64,000 nt of DNA from the NCBI RefSeq assembly GCF_002286935.1, contig NZ_MVOH01000014.1, positions 1 to 64,000 on the forward strand, read 5' to 3'. The notes beneath the pieces are model-generated. The model ran no database searches. It saw only the letters and a list, made by a program, of their open reading frames with translations, and was not told where the DNA came from. The stretch comes from Bifidobacterium criceti (GTDB lineage: Bacteria; Actinomycetota; Actinomycetes; Actinomycetales; Bifidobacteriaceae). Positions within the stretch are counted from its first letter, which is position 1. Every line of letters starts with the position of its first letter. Both the position numbers and the translations under genes were made by a program. Below, piece by piece: positions 1-9,457 of the stretch.

Positions 1-633
1 CATGTCCAGCAGTCTTGCCGGCCTGCCGTCGCAACGCGGGGTCAGGTCGACGATCACGGTCACGTACCGGTCTCCGAACGCGCCGTGGCGCCACACGTGC
101 TCGTCCACGCCGATCGCGCGCACCGAGGAGAACCGGTCGGCCTGCTCGAGCAGCAGCATGCCCTGCTCGCGCACCGCCCGGTCGACCACCGCCCATGCCA
201 CATGAAGCAGCCTGGCGCACGCCGAGACAGTCATCGAGTCCAGGCACACGCGCCGCAGCGCCCACATCACCGCCGGCACGCTCAACACGCCCCTGCCGGC
301 GCCCACCGCCTCAAGATCATCGCTCCACGAGCGTGAGCACGGCACGCACTCGTAGCGGCGCACGCGCACCAGCAGATGCACCGCGTCGTCGCCGTAGGGC
401 ACATGCGCCAGCGTGCGCAGCCACGACGAACGCACCCTGGCATACGCGCCGCACGAGGGGCACCAGCGTGCGTCGTGCGAGTCCGGCTCGCACCTGATCT
501 GCCTTAATCCCGGGCCGTCCGGCCTGCCAAGACGCCGCCACGAGAGCACACGAAGACCCATCTCATCCAAACCAAGGAAACGTTGGGGGTCGAACACGAT
601 AAACTCGGGTTCAGGCCGTGTTTCCTCATTCAA
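1..633 (-). CDS. ISL3-family transposase (N-terminal part, cut by window edge)
   Basis: An open frame runs without a stop from about 667 down to base 1. Its N-terminal part has an FLGLDE segment, then a zinc-ribbon-like CPSCG followed by ECVPC, the Cys pairs typical of the ISL3 zinc-binding domain. A helical region follows, and then the start of the DDE catalytic domain with AIGVDEHVW and VIVDLTP, where the first catalytic Asp is expected. The C-terminal two thirds lie beyond the left edge. The start is uncertain; I chose a TTG at 633, and no convincing ribosome site is visible. No stop is seen, so the visible part looks intact. Activity cannot be judged without the rest. Confidence 0.8.
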   Translation of the reverse strand, partial: MNEETRPEPEFIVFDPQRFLGLDEMGLRVLSWRRLGRPDGPGLRQIRCEPDSHDARWCPSCGAYARVRSSWLRTLAHVPYGDDAVHLLVRVRRYECVPCSRSWSDDLEAVGAGRGVLSVPAVMWALRRVCLDSMTVSACARLLHVAWAVVDRAVREQGMLLLEQADRFSSVRAIGVDEHVWRHGAFGDRYVTVIVDLTPRCDGRPARLLDM

Positions 634-693
634 TTTTTCTATCACACAAGCAATGATGAAGCACGGCCCTTACACACTAACTTGAGAAGAGCC
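1..693 (-). mobile_element. ISL3-family insertion sequence, one end (continues left of window)
   Basis: The minus strand carries most of an ISL3-type transposase. The element appears to end at 693: read on the minus strand, the terminus starts GGCTCTTCTCAAGTTAGTG, which matches the GGCTCTTC-type ends I know for ISL3 elements. From 694 onward the plus strand continues directly as a type I specificity gene, so the IS is inserted in hsdS. The other end and any 8-bp target duplication lie outside the window. That 693 is the exact end is inferred from the motif and from where the hsdS-like coding resumes. Confidence 0.75.
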
Positions 694-1728
694 ATTAAAG
701 CTTCGGATTACTGTGTATCGGGACGATATCCGATTATTGACCAAGGACAAAATGCGATAGCAGGATATACAGATGACGCGACGGGCATATATGAAAATGT
801 TCCTGCCATTGTCTTCGGAGACCATACGGGTGTGTTCAAATATGTGACACAGCCGTTCTTCATCGGCGCAGATGGCACAAAAGTGCTCGAGACTAAAGAC
901 CCAACAACAGAACAGCGATACCTATACCACGCGCTACGCTTTGTTGATCTTCCGGACGGAGGTTACAGCAGGCACTATAAATGGCTCAAGGAAGTTGCAA
1001 TACGCGTTCCAGATACTGTATTGCAGCGACGCATTGCCAACCGATTGGATGAGATTGAGCGTCTTCAACGTATCGCGCAGGATATGCTGGAGAAATACGA
1101 CGAGCTCATCCAATCCCGCTTCGTTGAGATGTTTGGCAGTTCGGATCAAGAGATGGTAACGCTCGGTGAGTGTTGCATGCTCCAGAGTGGTAAAACGCCT
1201 TCAAAAAGGAATGCTGATTTCTGGGAGCATGGCACTATCCCTTGGTTTAGTCCGAAGGATATGAAGCATCCTCATCTGACTGATTCGCAGGACCACATCA
1301 CAGAAAAGGCAATTACTGACGCGTCCATGACTGTATTCACCGAGCCCACGGTGGTCGTTGTAGTACGAGGTATGATTCTTGCCCATGATGTGCCCATTGC
1401 CGTGTTGAGTGGTCCACACGTTACAATTAATCAAGATATGAAGGCACTTATCCCCAAAGATGCAATGGACCCGACATTCTTGGCGGAAGCGGTGCGCAAT
1501 CAGGAACAGCTATTGCTGGCTGAAACGACCCAGTCTGCGCATGGCACATACAAACTGGATGCTCAGGTTCTTGTGCAAATTCCAATTCCACACGTCCAAT
1601 TGCCATCACAGCAGCGTTTCGCTGCCTTCGTCGAGCAAGTGAACCAGATGAAGGATGCGACAACAAGAACACTTGAGCAACTGCAGATGCTGTACGACAG
1701 TCTCGCACAGCAATATTTCGCCATCTGA
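694..1728 (+). pseudogene. hsdS: hsdS, type I restriction specificity subunit, 5' end removed by IS
   Basis: HsdS recognises the target sequence for a type I restriction-modification complex. The frame from 694 gives about 344 residues. A first target-recognition domain starts abruptly (IKASDYCVSGRYPIIDQGQ), then comes a conserved helical spacer around YDELIQSRFVEMFG. A second recognition domain begins TLGECCMLQSGKTPS, and the C-terminal helix contains TRTLEQLQMLYDSLAQQYF. Only about 20-30 N-terminal residues seem to be missing, replaced by the IS end at 693. The frame stays open leftward to an ATG at 583 inside the IS, so a 381-residue hybrid starting with IS-encoded residues is possible. 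An intact hsdR follows 73 bases downstream. The partner hsdM is not in the window and is presumably left of the IS. Confidence 0.8.
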
Positions 1729-1801
1729 ACCAGACCAGACGATGTTTTGTCCGGTTATCCAAGTCGCGAAACCATACCCACCACCACACGGAGGAAAGCA
1801 C

Positions 1802-4800
1802 ATGTCCACGAACTTCACCGGCAACTTTGGATTCCTTCTTGAGTATCCGGATTATGAGGCCTTCGCCAAACCATGCATGGAGGCGGAGCGCGCCATGGGA
1901 TTCTCATACAATACGGTCGTCGAAAACTCACGCAAGGCACTCGAACAGGTGGTGAAATGGATATACGCGACCGAGCAGTTTGGGGACATCTCGGTGCAGC
2001 GTGGTGTGCCGATGTTGGGTGATCTGCTCAAAGGACCGGAGTTCGTTCGGCTCATGGGGCAAGACGAAGTCAATAAACTGCGTAGCGACATCGTGACACC
2101 AGGCAACAAAAGCATGCACAAGAACACGCAGTACGGGAAAGATGAGGCGCTGCAGTCGTTGCTTCGCCTCTTCTCGTTCGTCGAAGGTGTGGATCGGCTG
2201 TACAACGAGGACTTCGTCAAGCGTTCGTTCGACGCCCGGAAGATTCCGATCGTGATGGCCCGTGCGCTGCAACGGCAGAAAGCGTCGGAAGCCGCAGAGC
2301 GGGAACGCCAGCGTGAAGAGGAGATGTCACAGAAGGAAATGGAAATCGCCGAGATCCGCCGTCAGCTGGAATCGGTGCGTGCGGAACTCGTCGAGACTCG
2401 CAAGACACGTCCCGTCGAGTCGACGATGGCGTCCTTCGATATCTCCGAAGCGAAGACGCGGAGCATCTACATCGATTACGAACTTCGTCTGGCCGGATGG
2501 ACACTCGGGGAGGATGCGCTCACCGAAGTGCCTGTGCCGGATATGGAAGGCCATGCCGGGCAACATGGACGCATTGACTATCTGCTCAATGGCCCGGATG
2601 GCAAGCCCCTTGCGATTATTGAGGCGAAGAAGACCTCACGTGACGCCCGTGATGGCGAGCATCAGGCGAAGCTGTACGCGGATTGCCTTGAGCGGCAATA
2701 CGGGTACAGGCCGTTCGTGTTCCTGTCGAACGGGTTTGAGATCTGGCTCGCCGATGATCATTTCGGCCCGTCGCACCGTGTTGGTGGATTCTACTCCCCC
2801 AATGACCTGGGCCGTCGTTTCCGGCAAAGCAGGGACTGGAACAATCCAGCGCTCGTACCAGTGAACAAGCAGATCGCTGGCCGCGACTATCAGCTGGAAG
2901 CCATCAAGGCGGTGTGCGACAACATCGATGCCAGGCATGCGCGCAGTCTGCTCGTCATGGCGACCGGCACCGGCAAGACGCGCGTCTCCGCGGCACTCGT
3001 CGACGTATTCTCCCGCGCGGGACTCGTGACGAATGTGCTGTTCCTGGCAGACCGTGTCGAGCTTGTCCGGCAGGCGAAAAGCTCCTTCGGTGAATATCTG
3101 AAGGACCAGTCGCTGTGCAACCTGTGCGATGACAAGTCCGGCGCGGCCGACTCCCGCATCGTGTTCTCGACCTACCAGACGATGATCAACGCGATCGACG
3201 CGCTGCAGCACCCTGACGGCAGCGCACTGTTCGGCGTGGCCCATTTCGACCTGATCATCATCGACGAGGCGCACCGCTCGATCTTCAACAAGTACGGCGA
3301 GATCTTCCGCTATTTCGACGGCCTCATGGTCGGACTCACCGCAACCCCGGCGAAGGATGTGGACCGCAATACCTTTGAGTTCTTCCATGTGAAGGAAGGC
3401 GAACCCACGTTCGAATACGAGTATGCGCAAGCACTCGCAGCAAAGTATCTGGTGCCGTTCTACTCAATCGAAGGCAGCACGAAATTCATCGATGAAGGCA
3501 TCACATACGATGAATTGTCCGACGAGGACAAACAACGCTACGAGGAGGACTTCGGCTCCGTTCCCGCAGACGACGATGAGGAACGCGAACAGCGCGATCT
3601 GCCGAAGCACATCAACGCGTCGGAACTCAACACGTTCGTCATGAACGAGGACACCGTGGACGAGGTGCTCCTCGATCTGATGGAGAACGGCATCCGAACA
3701 GCGGGTGGCGAACGGCTCGGCAAGACGATCATTTTCGCGCAGACGCAGGCGCATGCTCGTTTCATCGAGGAACGCTTCGGCATACTCTACCCGAAGGAAT
3801 CCGCAGACGGGTGGATGAAGGTCATCGTGCATAGCGAAAGCTACGCGAACAATGCGATCGACGAATTCAAGACCAAGCCGTTGCCCATCATCGCCGTCTC
3901 GGTCGATATGCTCGACACGGGCGTGGATGTACCCGAAGTGGTCAATCTCGTGTTCTTCAAGAAAGTGCGTTCGAAAATCAAGTTCTGGCAGATGATCGGA
4001 CGTGGCACGCGAACCTGCGAGGGCCTCGACTGCGTCGATGGCGTGGACGGTGAATACGTGGACAAGCGCCGCTTCTACATCTTCGATTATTGTGGCAATA
4101 TGCGGTTCTTCGGACAGAATCCGGAAGGCATCCCGGCTTCCGTCCCTGTCTCGCTCAGTGAACGCATTTTCCGTCAGCAAGTGCATCTCATCGAATCATT
4201 GCAGTCATCGGCAAGCACATCCGACGACAAGCTCATGCAATGGCGGGACGAGCTTGTGCGCGATGCCCAAGCACAAATCGCATCGATCGATACGAACACA
4301 TTCATTGCGCGACTGCACCGCGCCGCCATCGTACGATTCAGCGACGAACATGCGTTCGACCATCTCGACGACAAGGATGTGCAGATCCTTGACAAGGAGA
4401 TCGCACCCTTCGCCCATTATGGCGACGATGACATCCACGCGTTGCGCTTCGACTCGATGATGTATGAGTTCATGGCATTGCGCGTGGGCGGCGGGAAGAC
4501 CCAGGCCTATGTCAACCGGCTGACCGACGTCGCCTCGCAACTGGACGACCATATGACGACCCCCCAAGTGCGTGAACACCAGCAGACAATCAAACTCATC
4601 ACAAGCGACCCTGCGTTCATCAAGCATGTCGACGCACATGGGCTTGAAGATGTACGCGAAGAGCTTCGCGGCCTCATCCGGTTCATCTCGGATTCGAAAG
4701 AGGAGCGGGAAAAGGCAATCGTGTTCACCGCATTGCAGGACGAGGTGCGTTCGCGCGTGGAAGGCGAGGCATTCGACCAATTGGTGCAGGTCGATGCGCT

Positions 4801-5266
4801 CGCGGCCTACAAGACTGATGTCACGGACTACATCGACAAGCACCGCGAGGAAGGCGCGATCGGCATGATCGCACATAATGAGCCTGTTCCGATGCCTGAA
4901 TGGAGCGAACTCGAGAACGCGTTGATGAAGACGATTGGTTCCGAGGAGCAGTACGCACAGGCGTATGGTGACAACCCAGTGGGACTGACAGTACGCAAGA
5001 CGACCGGCGTGGACCATGCGGCGGTGCGTCGGGCATTCGCTGATTTCCTTGACGCCAATGAGCTGACGGACCCCCAAAGGGAGTTCATGGAATTCCTGAT
5101 CGACCAAATCGCCAAGAACGGGTACATCAAGGAAGCGGGTGAATTGTTCGAACCTCCATTCGACCGCCCACAGACGATGGACAAGCTGTTCTCCGAAGAC
5201 CAACAGCGCACCATCATCGCTTGCGTCAAGCGCATCAAGCACAACGCGGAGGGACCAGCCAAGTAG
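1802..5266 (+). CDS. hsdR: Type I restriction endonuclease subunit R (HsdR)
   Basis: The 1154-residue ATP-dependent translocase/nuclease subunit of a type I system. The N-terminal part resembles the DUF4145-like domain seen in EcoEI-type HsdR. A coiled stretch rich in Glu, Arg and Gln (about 160-200) is followed by a nuclease domain, GRIDYLL then PLAIIEAKK (about 257-278). Helicase motifs follow: Walker A MATGTGKTR (about 385), the DEAH box IIDEAHRS (about 486), GLTATPAK and a late QMIGRGTR motif. I used the ATG at 1802, which has GGAGGAAAG just upstream; an upstream in-frame extension to 1655 overlaps hsdS. All key motifs are intact, but the cognate hsdS is IS-truncated and no hsdM is visible here, so function is doubtful unless a second HsdS serves it. 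Confidence 0.95.
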   Translation: MSTNFTGNFGFLLEYPDYEAFAKPCMEAERAMGFSYNTVVENSRKALEQVVKWIYATEQFGDISVQRGVPMLGDLLKGPEFVRLMGQDEVNKLRSDIVTPGNKSMHKNTQYGKDEALQSLLRLFSFVEGVDRLYNEDFVKRSFDARKIPIVMARALQRQKASEAAERERQREEEMSQKEMEIAEIRRQLESVRAELVETRKTRPVESTMASFDISEAKTRSIYIDYELRLAGWTLGEDALTEVPVPDMEGHAGQHGRIDYLLNGPDGKPLAIIEAKKTSRDARDGEHQAKLYADCLERQYGYRPFVFLSNGFEIWLADDHFGPSHRVGGFYSPNDLGRRFRQSRDWNNPALVPVNKQIAGRDYQLEAIKAVCDNIDARHARSLLVMATGTGKTRVSAALVDVFSRAGLVTNVLFLADRVELVRQAKSSFGEYLKDQSLCNLCDDKSGAADSRIVFSTYQTMINAIDALQHPDGSALFGVAHFDLIIIDEAHRSIFNKYGEIFRYFDGLMVGLTATPAKDVDRNTFEFFHVKEGEPTFEYEYAQALAAKYLVPFYSIEGSTKFIDEGITYDELSDEDKQRYEEDFGSVPADDDEEREQRDLPKHINASELNTFVMNEDTVDEVLLDLMENGIRTAGGERLGKTIIFAQTQAHARFIEERFGILYPKESADGWMKVIVHSESYANNAIDEFKTKPLPIIAVSVDMLDTGVDVPEVVNLVFFKKVRSKIKFWQMIGRGTRTCEGLDCVDGVDGEYVDKRRFYIFDYCGNMRFFGQNPEGIPASVPVSLSERIFRQQVHLIESLQSSASTSDDKLMQWRDELVRDAQAQIASIDTNTFIARLHRAAIVRFSDEHAFDHLDDKDVQILDKEIAPFAHYGDDDIHALRFDSMMYEFMALRVGGGKTQAYVNRLTDVASQLDDHMTTPQVREHQQTIKLITSDPAFIKHVDAHGLEDVREELRGLIRFISDSKEEREKAIVFTALQDEVRSRVEGEAFDQLVQVDALAAYKTDVTDYIDKHREEGAIGMIAHNEPVPMPEWSELENALMKTIGSEEQYAQAYGDNPVGLTVRKTTGVDHAAVRRAFADFLDANELTDPQREFMEFLIDQIAKNGYIKEAGELFEPPFDRPQTMDKLFSEDQQRTIIACVKRIKHNAEGPAK

Positions 5267-5298
5267 CCCACAATCCCCTCATGCGACATGCGTCATAA

Positions 5299-6228
5299 TC
5301 AGTACGGCCTCAGGACGATAATGTGCCATCGGATGCCGCCCTTGCCTGTCTGCTGCGCCGACATCGTCATCATGCCCCGCTTGGTCTGCCTGTCGACCTG
5401 CACACGCCCGGCATCCTGAAACAGGTTGTGTTCATCTTCGGTGCATGCCGGGCCGTATTCGATGCCGCCGCCGGCATGCGCCCGAAACACGATGCGCATC
5501 CTGCCGCTGTCCCCCATCGCATACGCCAAAGCCGTATAGCCTCCGTCCGGAAGGAAGTCAGCGAATCGCCTCGTGACCGCCTGCCGCGACACCCGGCATA
5601 CCCTGCGGGTGCCACGGCTCTGGTCCGATTTGAAGAAATCCGCGACGTTCTTTGCGGTGAATGCACGGAGCATCCTGCAATGCTTACGCATATACGCATC
5701 CGGAAGCAATGAGAGCGACGCGAACCTATTGCACGCCCCCTCCTCGAAACGTTTGTTGTAATTCGTCGAGCTGATCGACATAAGCGTTTCGGCGAGGTCA
5801 TCGTCGGTCTGTTGCAGATAATGGCCCAGTTCATGCAGTATCGTGAAATACCGGCGCATCGAATACCGGGTCCGGTCGTTGCTCATCCGTTTGCGCTCGT
5901 CCCTGCGCTCTTTCTTCCTGTATTGGACCTGTATCCTATGGACGTGGCGGCTATCGAAGGAGGGACTGAACAACCCGAGCAGATCATTGAGCGAGGAACG
6001 GTCCTCACCGTCGTTCTCATAGAACACATACGCATCATCACGTAGCTGGCTGTCCACCAACGAATCGACAAAGCGGATGGACACATCGCCACGCCAATGC
6101 TTGGCAAGCATATCCGGATCCGTGATGCAATCCTCTTCGAATTCAGGATGCAGTGTACGGGCGAGCTCGATCATGCGCCTCGCCTGCTCGTCCACTGCGC
6201 GGTGAAATGCGGCGTTGGGATCCGTCAT
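5299..6228 (-). CDS. ImmA/IrrE-type zinc metallopeptidase domain protein
   Basis: A 309-residue cytoplasmic protein with the HExxH zinc motif HELGH at 132-136 and a downstream Glu-rich FEEGACNRFA (about 161-170) likely to supply the third zinc ligand. That is the pattern of the ImmA/IrrE peptidase family, which in phages, mobile elements and stress responses often cleaves or regulates an HTH repressor. No HTH domain is fused here. It is the last gene of a three-gene operon, starting four bases after the stop of the 297-residue gene upstream. The C-terminal third has no domain I recognise. It converges with hsdR of the left restriction locus. Substrate unknown. Confidence 0.8.
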   Translation of the reverse strand: MTDPNAAFHRAVDEQARRMIELARTLHPEFEEDCITDPDMLAKHWRGDVSIRFVDSLVDSQLRDDAYVFYENDGEDRSSLNDLLGLFSPSFDSRHVHRIQVQYRKKERRDERKRMSNDRTRYSMRRYFTILHELGHYLQQTDDDLAETLMSISSTNYNKRFEEGACNRFASLSLLPDAYMRKHCRMLRAFTAKNVADFFKSDQSRGTRRVCRVSRQAVTRRFADFLPDGGYTALAYAMGDSGRMRIVFRAHAGGGIEYGPACTEDEHNLFQDAGRVQVDRQTKRGMMTMSAQQTGKGGIRWHIIVLRPY

Positions 6229-6232
6229 CGTA

Positions 6233-7126
6233 TCACTGTCCGTGCTTCATCGATTCGATGGCTTTAAGGAACGCGCCGTTCACTGCGGCGGCATCGTGGC
6301 CGGATGTTCGGGCGGCGAGATCGAATGCCGCCGTGCGGGCGAGTTCCAAACGAACGTCATTGCCATCAAGATCCATATCATCGAGGGCTTGGTGCCAGCG
6401 GGGCTGTTCGGCCGCAATCAGATACTCATCGGGAATGGCCTCTTGCGCTTGGGGCGGAGTGGATGCGAAACCGGCCTTTTCCATCTTCTTGGCCTGTGAC
6501 GCCGTAAGACGCATGCCATGGTTCATGATCGCGTTGCGTTGCACAGCGCTCAGTCCAAGGACATCCTTCAACGCCTGCGCATACGCTTTGCGCTCATCGG
6601 AGACACCGAATGTGATGGCTGCTTCCTGATGCAGTGGCGGCAGATGCTTGCCAATCGTCCACCAATGCTGGAACAGCCGCGCCCGAGCGGATGCCTGGGC
6701 GTATGCTGTGAGGAAATCGTCCGGATTCTCCGCCCGGTGCACCCGTTGGTCCAGATCAGGCTCGTTGTGTGCGATGGCCTGTACGACCGTGGGTTCGAAA
6801 TCGCCAAGTGGCACATCCAATACACGGATGGGGATCGGAATCGCCAACGAGGGCCATGCGACCATCGGCATACCCAACGGCGTTGTTTCGATGACAAGCC
6901 CGTCCGACGTCTGCTCAATGGGGGCATTGGACATCGGGATGATGTGCGCGATGCGCGGATCGCACTCATCAATGTCTACAATCATCAGGAACTCGGTGCG
7001 GTCCTGCTCTTCGGCGATCCATAACTGACCGGCGTGTGGCCCTGCCTCAATCGCCTGACGACGGTAATCGGGATTGGTGACGTCGAGCATCTCCTGAGGT
7101 ATCTGCGCAGGTGTTCGTTCGTTCAT
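6233..7126 (-). CDS. Hypothetical protein, middle gene of ImmA/IrrE operon
   Basis: A 297-residue soluble protein I do not recognise. The first half is rich in beta-type hydrophobic patches with many Pro residues (IPIPIRVLDVPLGD). The second half is helical and charged, with a stretch around FGVSDERKAYAQALKDVLG and LTASQAKKMEKAGF that could form a helical DNA- or protein-binding domain. No signal peptide or membrane segment is visible. Its ATG overlaps the stop of the upstream 427-residue gene by four bases, and the metallopeptidase gene starts four bases after its own stop, so the three products are almost certainly translated together. If the peptidase has a dedicated target, this protein is a candidate; that is inference from position only. 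Confidence 0.7.
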   Translation of the reverse strand: MNERTPAQIPQEMLDVTNPDYRRQAIEAGPHAGQLWIAEEQDRTEFLMIVDIDECDPRIAHIIPMSNAPIEQTSDGLVIETTPLGMPMVAWPSLAIPIPIRVLDVPLGDFEPTVVQAIAHNEPDLDQRVHRAENPDDFLTAYAQASARARLFQHWWTIGKHLPPLHQEAAITFGVSDERKAYAQALKDVLGLSAVQRNAIMNHGMRLTASQAKKMEKAGFASTPPQAQEAIPDEYLIAAEQPRWHQALDDMDLDGNDVRLELARTAAFDLAARTSGHDAAAVNGAFLKAIESMKHGQ

Positions 7127-8406
7127 GAGCGGTCCTCCTTCATCGATTCACGCAATTCGGATTCGAGCTGCTCGATAATCTCATCCTTACTCGTTGTCCG
7201 CATACGTCTGCAACGTATTTCGATTGCAAGTCCCCTCAGCATGTGCGGCGGCAGCGCATGGACATCAATCAAGTCCTGTGCCTCCTCGGGTAATTCGGCG
7301 CGGATGATCCCGATCAACGCCCGCTGCTCACGAGTCCCCATCTCCTGGCTCTCGTAGAAGCCCAACGCGTCGGCGGGGTCTGTCGAATCCGGATACCCTG
7401 TAGGAACATGCCGCCCATATGCGCTCATTTCGACGTCAGTGCGCATCGTACCATCCTCAAACTCCAGTGATTCCATGTGCATGTCAACCTGATGGTCAGG
7501 GGCGAGATAGGGATGGTCGATGAGCATCACCTCGACGATCTCGGAAAGCGTCATCGACCCTTCGGCCGCGGTGAGCACGGCCAAAAGCCATGCGTCCAGC
7601 TGTGACATCCTTCCTTTTGCCCCATTTTTCCCAATCGTATACCTCGGCCCCCGTTGCTGATACAACATGCCGGTTTTGGGATCATATTCAAGGGCAAGGG
7701 CGGCACGTTTCCTGTCCACGTCCCTCACCTCTTCCTCGGTAGGCCACGAGACCGTGACCTTGGCGCCGGCTTCGGCCAGTGCTCCCTTCGTCTTCGTCGT
7801 CCGTGCAGTGGGCGCGCCCAGCACGTGCCACGCATTCACGTGTTCACTACGTTCGGGAGCATTGCACGCGGCCTTGATGTACTCAAAGACCGGCTCGCCG
7901 GATTCCACAGACGTGCACCGTTGCAATCTGGCTTCGACGCGCGCGCGAAGGCGTCCGAAATCCGTGTTCTGGGCGAATTCCTTGCCGAAGAAATCATGAA
8001 CGGGTTTATAGGAGCGGATACGGAACTGATGGTCGCTGTGGGAACTGAGATACAACTTGATGAATGCGGGACGCAATCCGATCGCCTTGCGTTTCTTGTC
8101 ATACAGCATATGCATCGTGCAGAACTCATTCGCCCAGTACTCACCCATCTGGTCGGCGCCACAACCATCCGTGTCATCCTGGTATGCAAACATGGCTTGC
8201 AAATCCGGGTAGAACACAATCCTGCTGTTGCAGGTCTTCCCCAAGACGCCGATAGTCTTCGGGCCCGGCTTCCTCAAGTCACGGATTTCCTCGCCGATCC
8301 GGTAACTGCCATCATCGGGCGTTTCAGGTGCTTCGAACCATTCCGCGGCCCACCCTCTCGGATGTTGTGCGGGATCCCATGTCGTTTTCGCCTGTTTGTT
8401 CGGCAT
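7123..8406 (-). CDS. Hypothetical protein, first gene of ImmA/IrrE operon
   Basis: A 427-residue soluble protein of unknown function. It has a Trp-rich N terminus (TTWDPAQHPRGWAAEWFEAP), a central region with scattered Cys and Trp, and a long acidic C-terminal half ending in charged helices (SKDEIIEQLESELRESM). No membrane segment or familiar catalytic motif is visible. I chose the ATG at 8406 with AAAGGGG a few bases upstream; a GTG immediately before it is also possible. It leads a tightly packed minus-strand operon that ends with the metallopeptidase gene, and its stop overlaps the next start by four bases. It is divergent from the gene at 8602, with about 195 bases between them holding a small palindrome. 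Confidence 0.7.
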   Translation of the reverse strand: MPNKQAKTTWDPAQHPRGWAAEWFEAPETPDDGSYRIGEEIRDLRKPGPKTIGVLGKTCNSRIVFYPDLQAMFAYQDDTDGCGADQMGEYWANEFCTMHMLYDKKRKAIGLRPAFIKLYLSSHSDHQFRIRSYKPVHDFFGKEFAQNTDFGRLRARVEARLQRCTSVESGEPVFEYIKAACNAPERSEHVNAWHVLGAPTARTTKTKGALAEAGAKVTVSWPTEEEVRDVDRKRAALALEYDPKTGMLYQQRGPRYTIGKNGAKGRMSQLDAWLLAVLTAAEGSMTLSEIVEVMLIDHPYLAPDHQVDMHMESLEFEDGTMRTDVEMSAYGRHVPTGYPDSTDPADALGFYESQEMGTREQRALIGIIRAELPEEAQDLIDVHALPPHMLRGLAIEIRCRRMRTTSKDEIIEQLESELRESMKEDRS

Positions 8407-8489
8407 CACTCCCCCTTTCGCTATCCTTCTGCGGCATGTCTGATTCTAGCGAGTCGACGCACGAACGGACAACCCTCACCGTCACCAAC

Positions 8490-8504
8490 CGGACAATATG
8501 TCCG
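8490..8504. promoter_or_regulatory. Perfect palindrome in divergent intergenic region (possible operator)
   Basis: CGGACA-ATA-TGTCCG is a perfect 6-bp inverted repeat with a 3-base centre, in the roughly 195-base gap between two divergent unknown operons. A further CGGACA half-site lies just upstream in ACGAACGGACAACC. It could be a repressor site controlling both directions. No regulator is identified, so this is inference. Confidence 0.3.
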
Positions 8505-8601
8505 TTACACCGACTGTTTTGGCGACAGGTCGCAAGTTTTATCCGGTTCATAGCTATACCACCGCAACGAATCGTGCACAACAGGAAAGGATTGATGGGT
8601 C

Positions 8602-9387
8602 ATGAACAATGCATACAACGACATCGATGGTCATGGCGAAGGGTTCATCTGGGTCGGGGACACAAGCCGACCTGATGCAGTCGAACAGGTACAGCGTTCG
8701 TTCAATGAGCAGCTCGCGCATGCGGCCGAGCAATTCCGTATCACTGGCTTCAAGGATTTTTCAACACTCGAATGCAACAAGTATGGTTGGCCTTCCGCGT
8801 TCCTGCTGTTGCGTCGCGACTGGCATGATTCGCGCATGCGGATACAACACGACACACTCAAGGAGATCGCGTTCAATATGGCCGCACTGCGCTCCCTCAC
8901 CCCGGTCAATTCGGTGAGCACCGGCGATTTCGTCGTGCGTTTCCTTGATGAAGGCGGCTTGGATGAGCACCGTATATTGACGAACGTCCAACGCACCAAC
9001 GTGCTGCATAGGCATGGTTTCCTCACCGACGACTACAACAAGCGGGAAGGCTGCGCGCTCGCCCTCAATTGTGTACGTACCGGATTCACATTGGCGCTGC
9101 CAAGTGAGAGCGTCGTGGTATGGAAAACCGATGACAATGGATTGATCATCGACCTCGGCATCTATGACGCGGTGTCACTGCGCATGCAGATGCGAGCCTA
9201 CCCGCAGCTCTTCGACAAGGGCTCCATGCTCTCGGACGATGATATGGAACGCGATATCACCGATTGTCTCAATGTACTCAATTTGATTCGCGATGCGCAT
9301 CTCAATCCACAGGAGGTACCGCAGGAACAACTGCTATTTCTGCCGCCACACGCACTGAACAAACGATACGAACCACAACAATATTGA
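8602..9387 (+). CDS. Hypothetical protein
   Basis: A 261-residue soluble protein I cannot place in a family. It is rich in acidic and aromatic residues, with no signal peptide, membrane segment or recognisable catalytic motif. The ATG at 8602 follows GGAAAGG. It starts a plus-strand group of three genes (8602, 9458, 9947), divergent from the ImmA/IrrE operon. The gaps between genes in this group are 70 and about 114 bases, so co-transcription is possible but not tight. Base composition is lower in GC than the housekeeping genes further right, in keeping with an accessory island. Confidence 0.65.
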   Translation: MNNAYNDIDGHGEGFIWVGDTSRPDAVEQVQRSFNEQLAHAAEQFRITGFKDFSTLECNKYGWPSAFLLLRRDWHDSRMRIQHDTLKEIAFNMAALRSLTPVNSVSTGDFVVRFLDEGGLDEHRILTNVQRTNVLHRHGFLTDDYNKREGCALALNCVRTGFTLALPSESVVVWKTDDNGLIIDLGIYDAVSLRMQMRAYPQLFDKGSMLSDDDMERDITDCLNVLNLIRDAHLNPQEVPQEQLLFLPPHALNKRYEPQQY

Positions 9388-9457
9388 CGGACCTGTCTTC
9401 GTCCATTGACCTATATTTCATATTTCATCACAACAATGCATCAGATAAGGAGTCATC

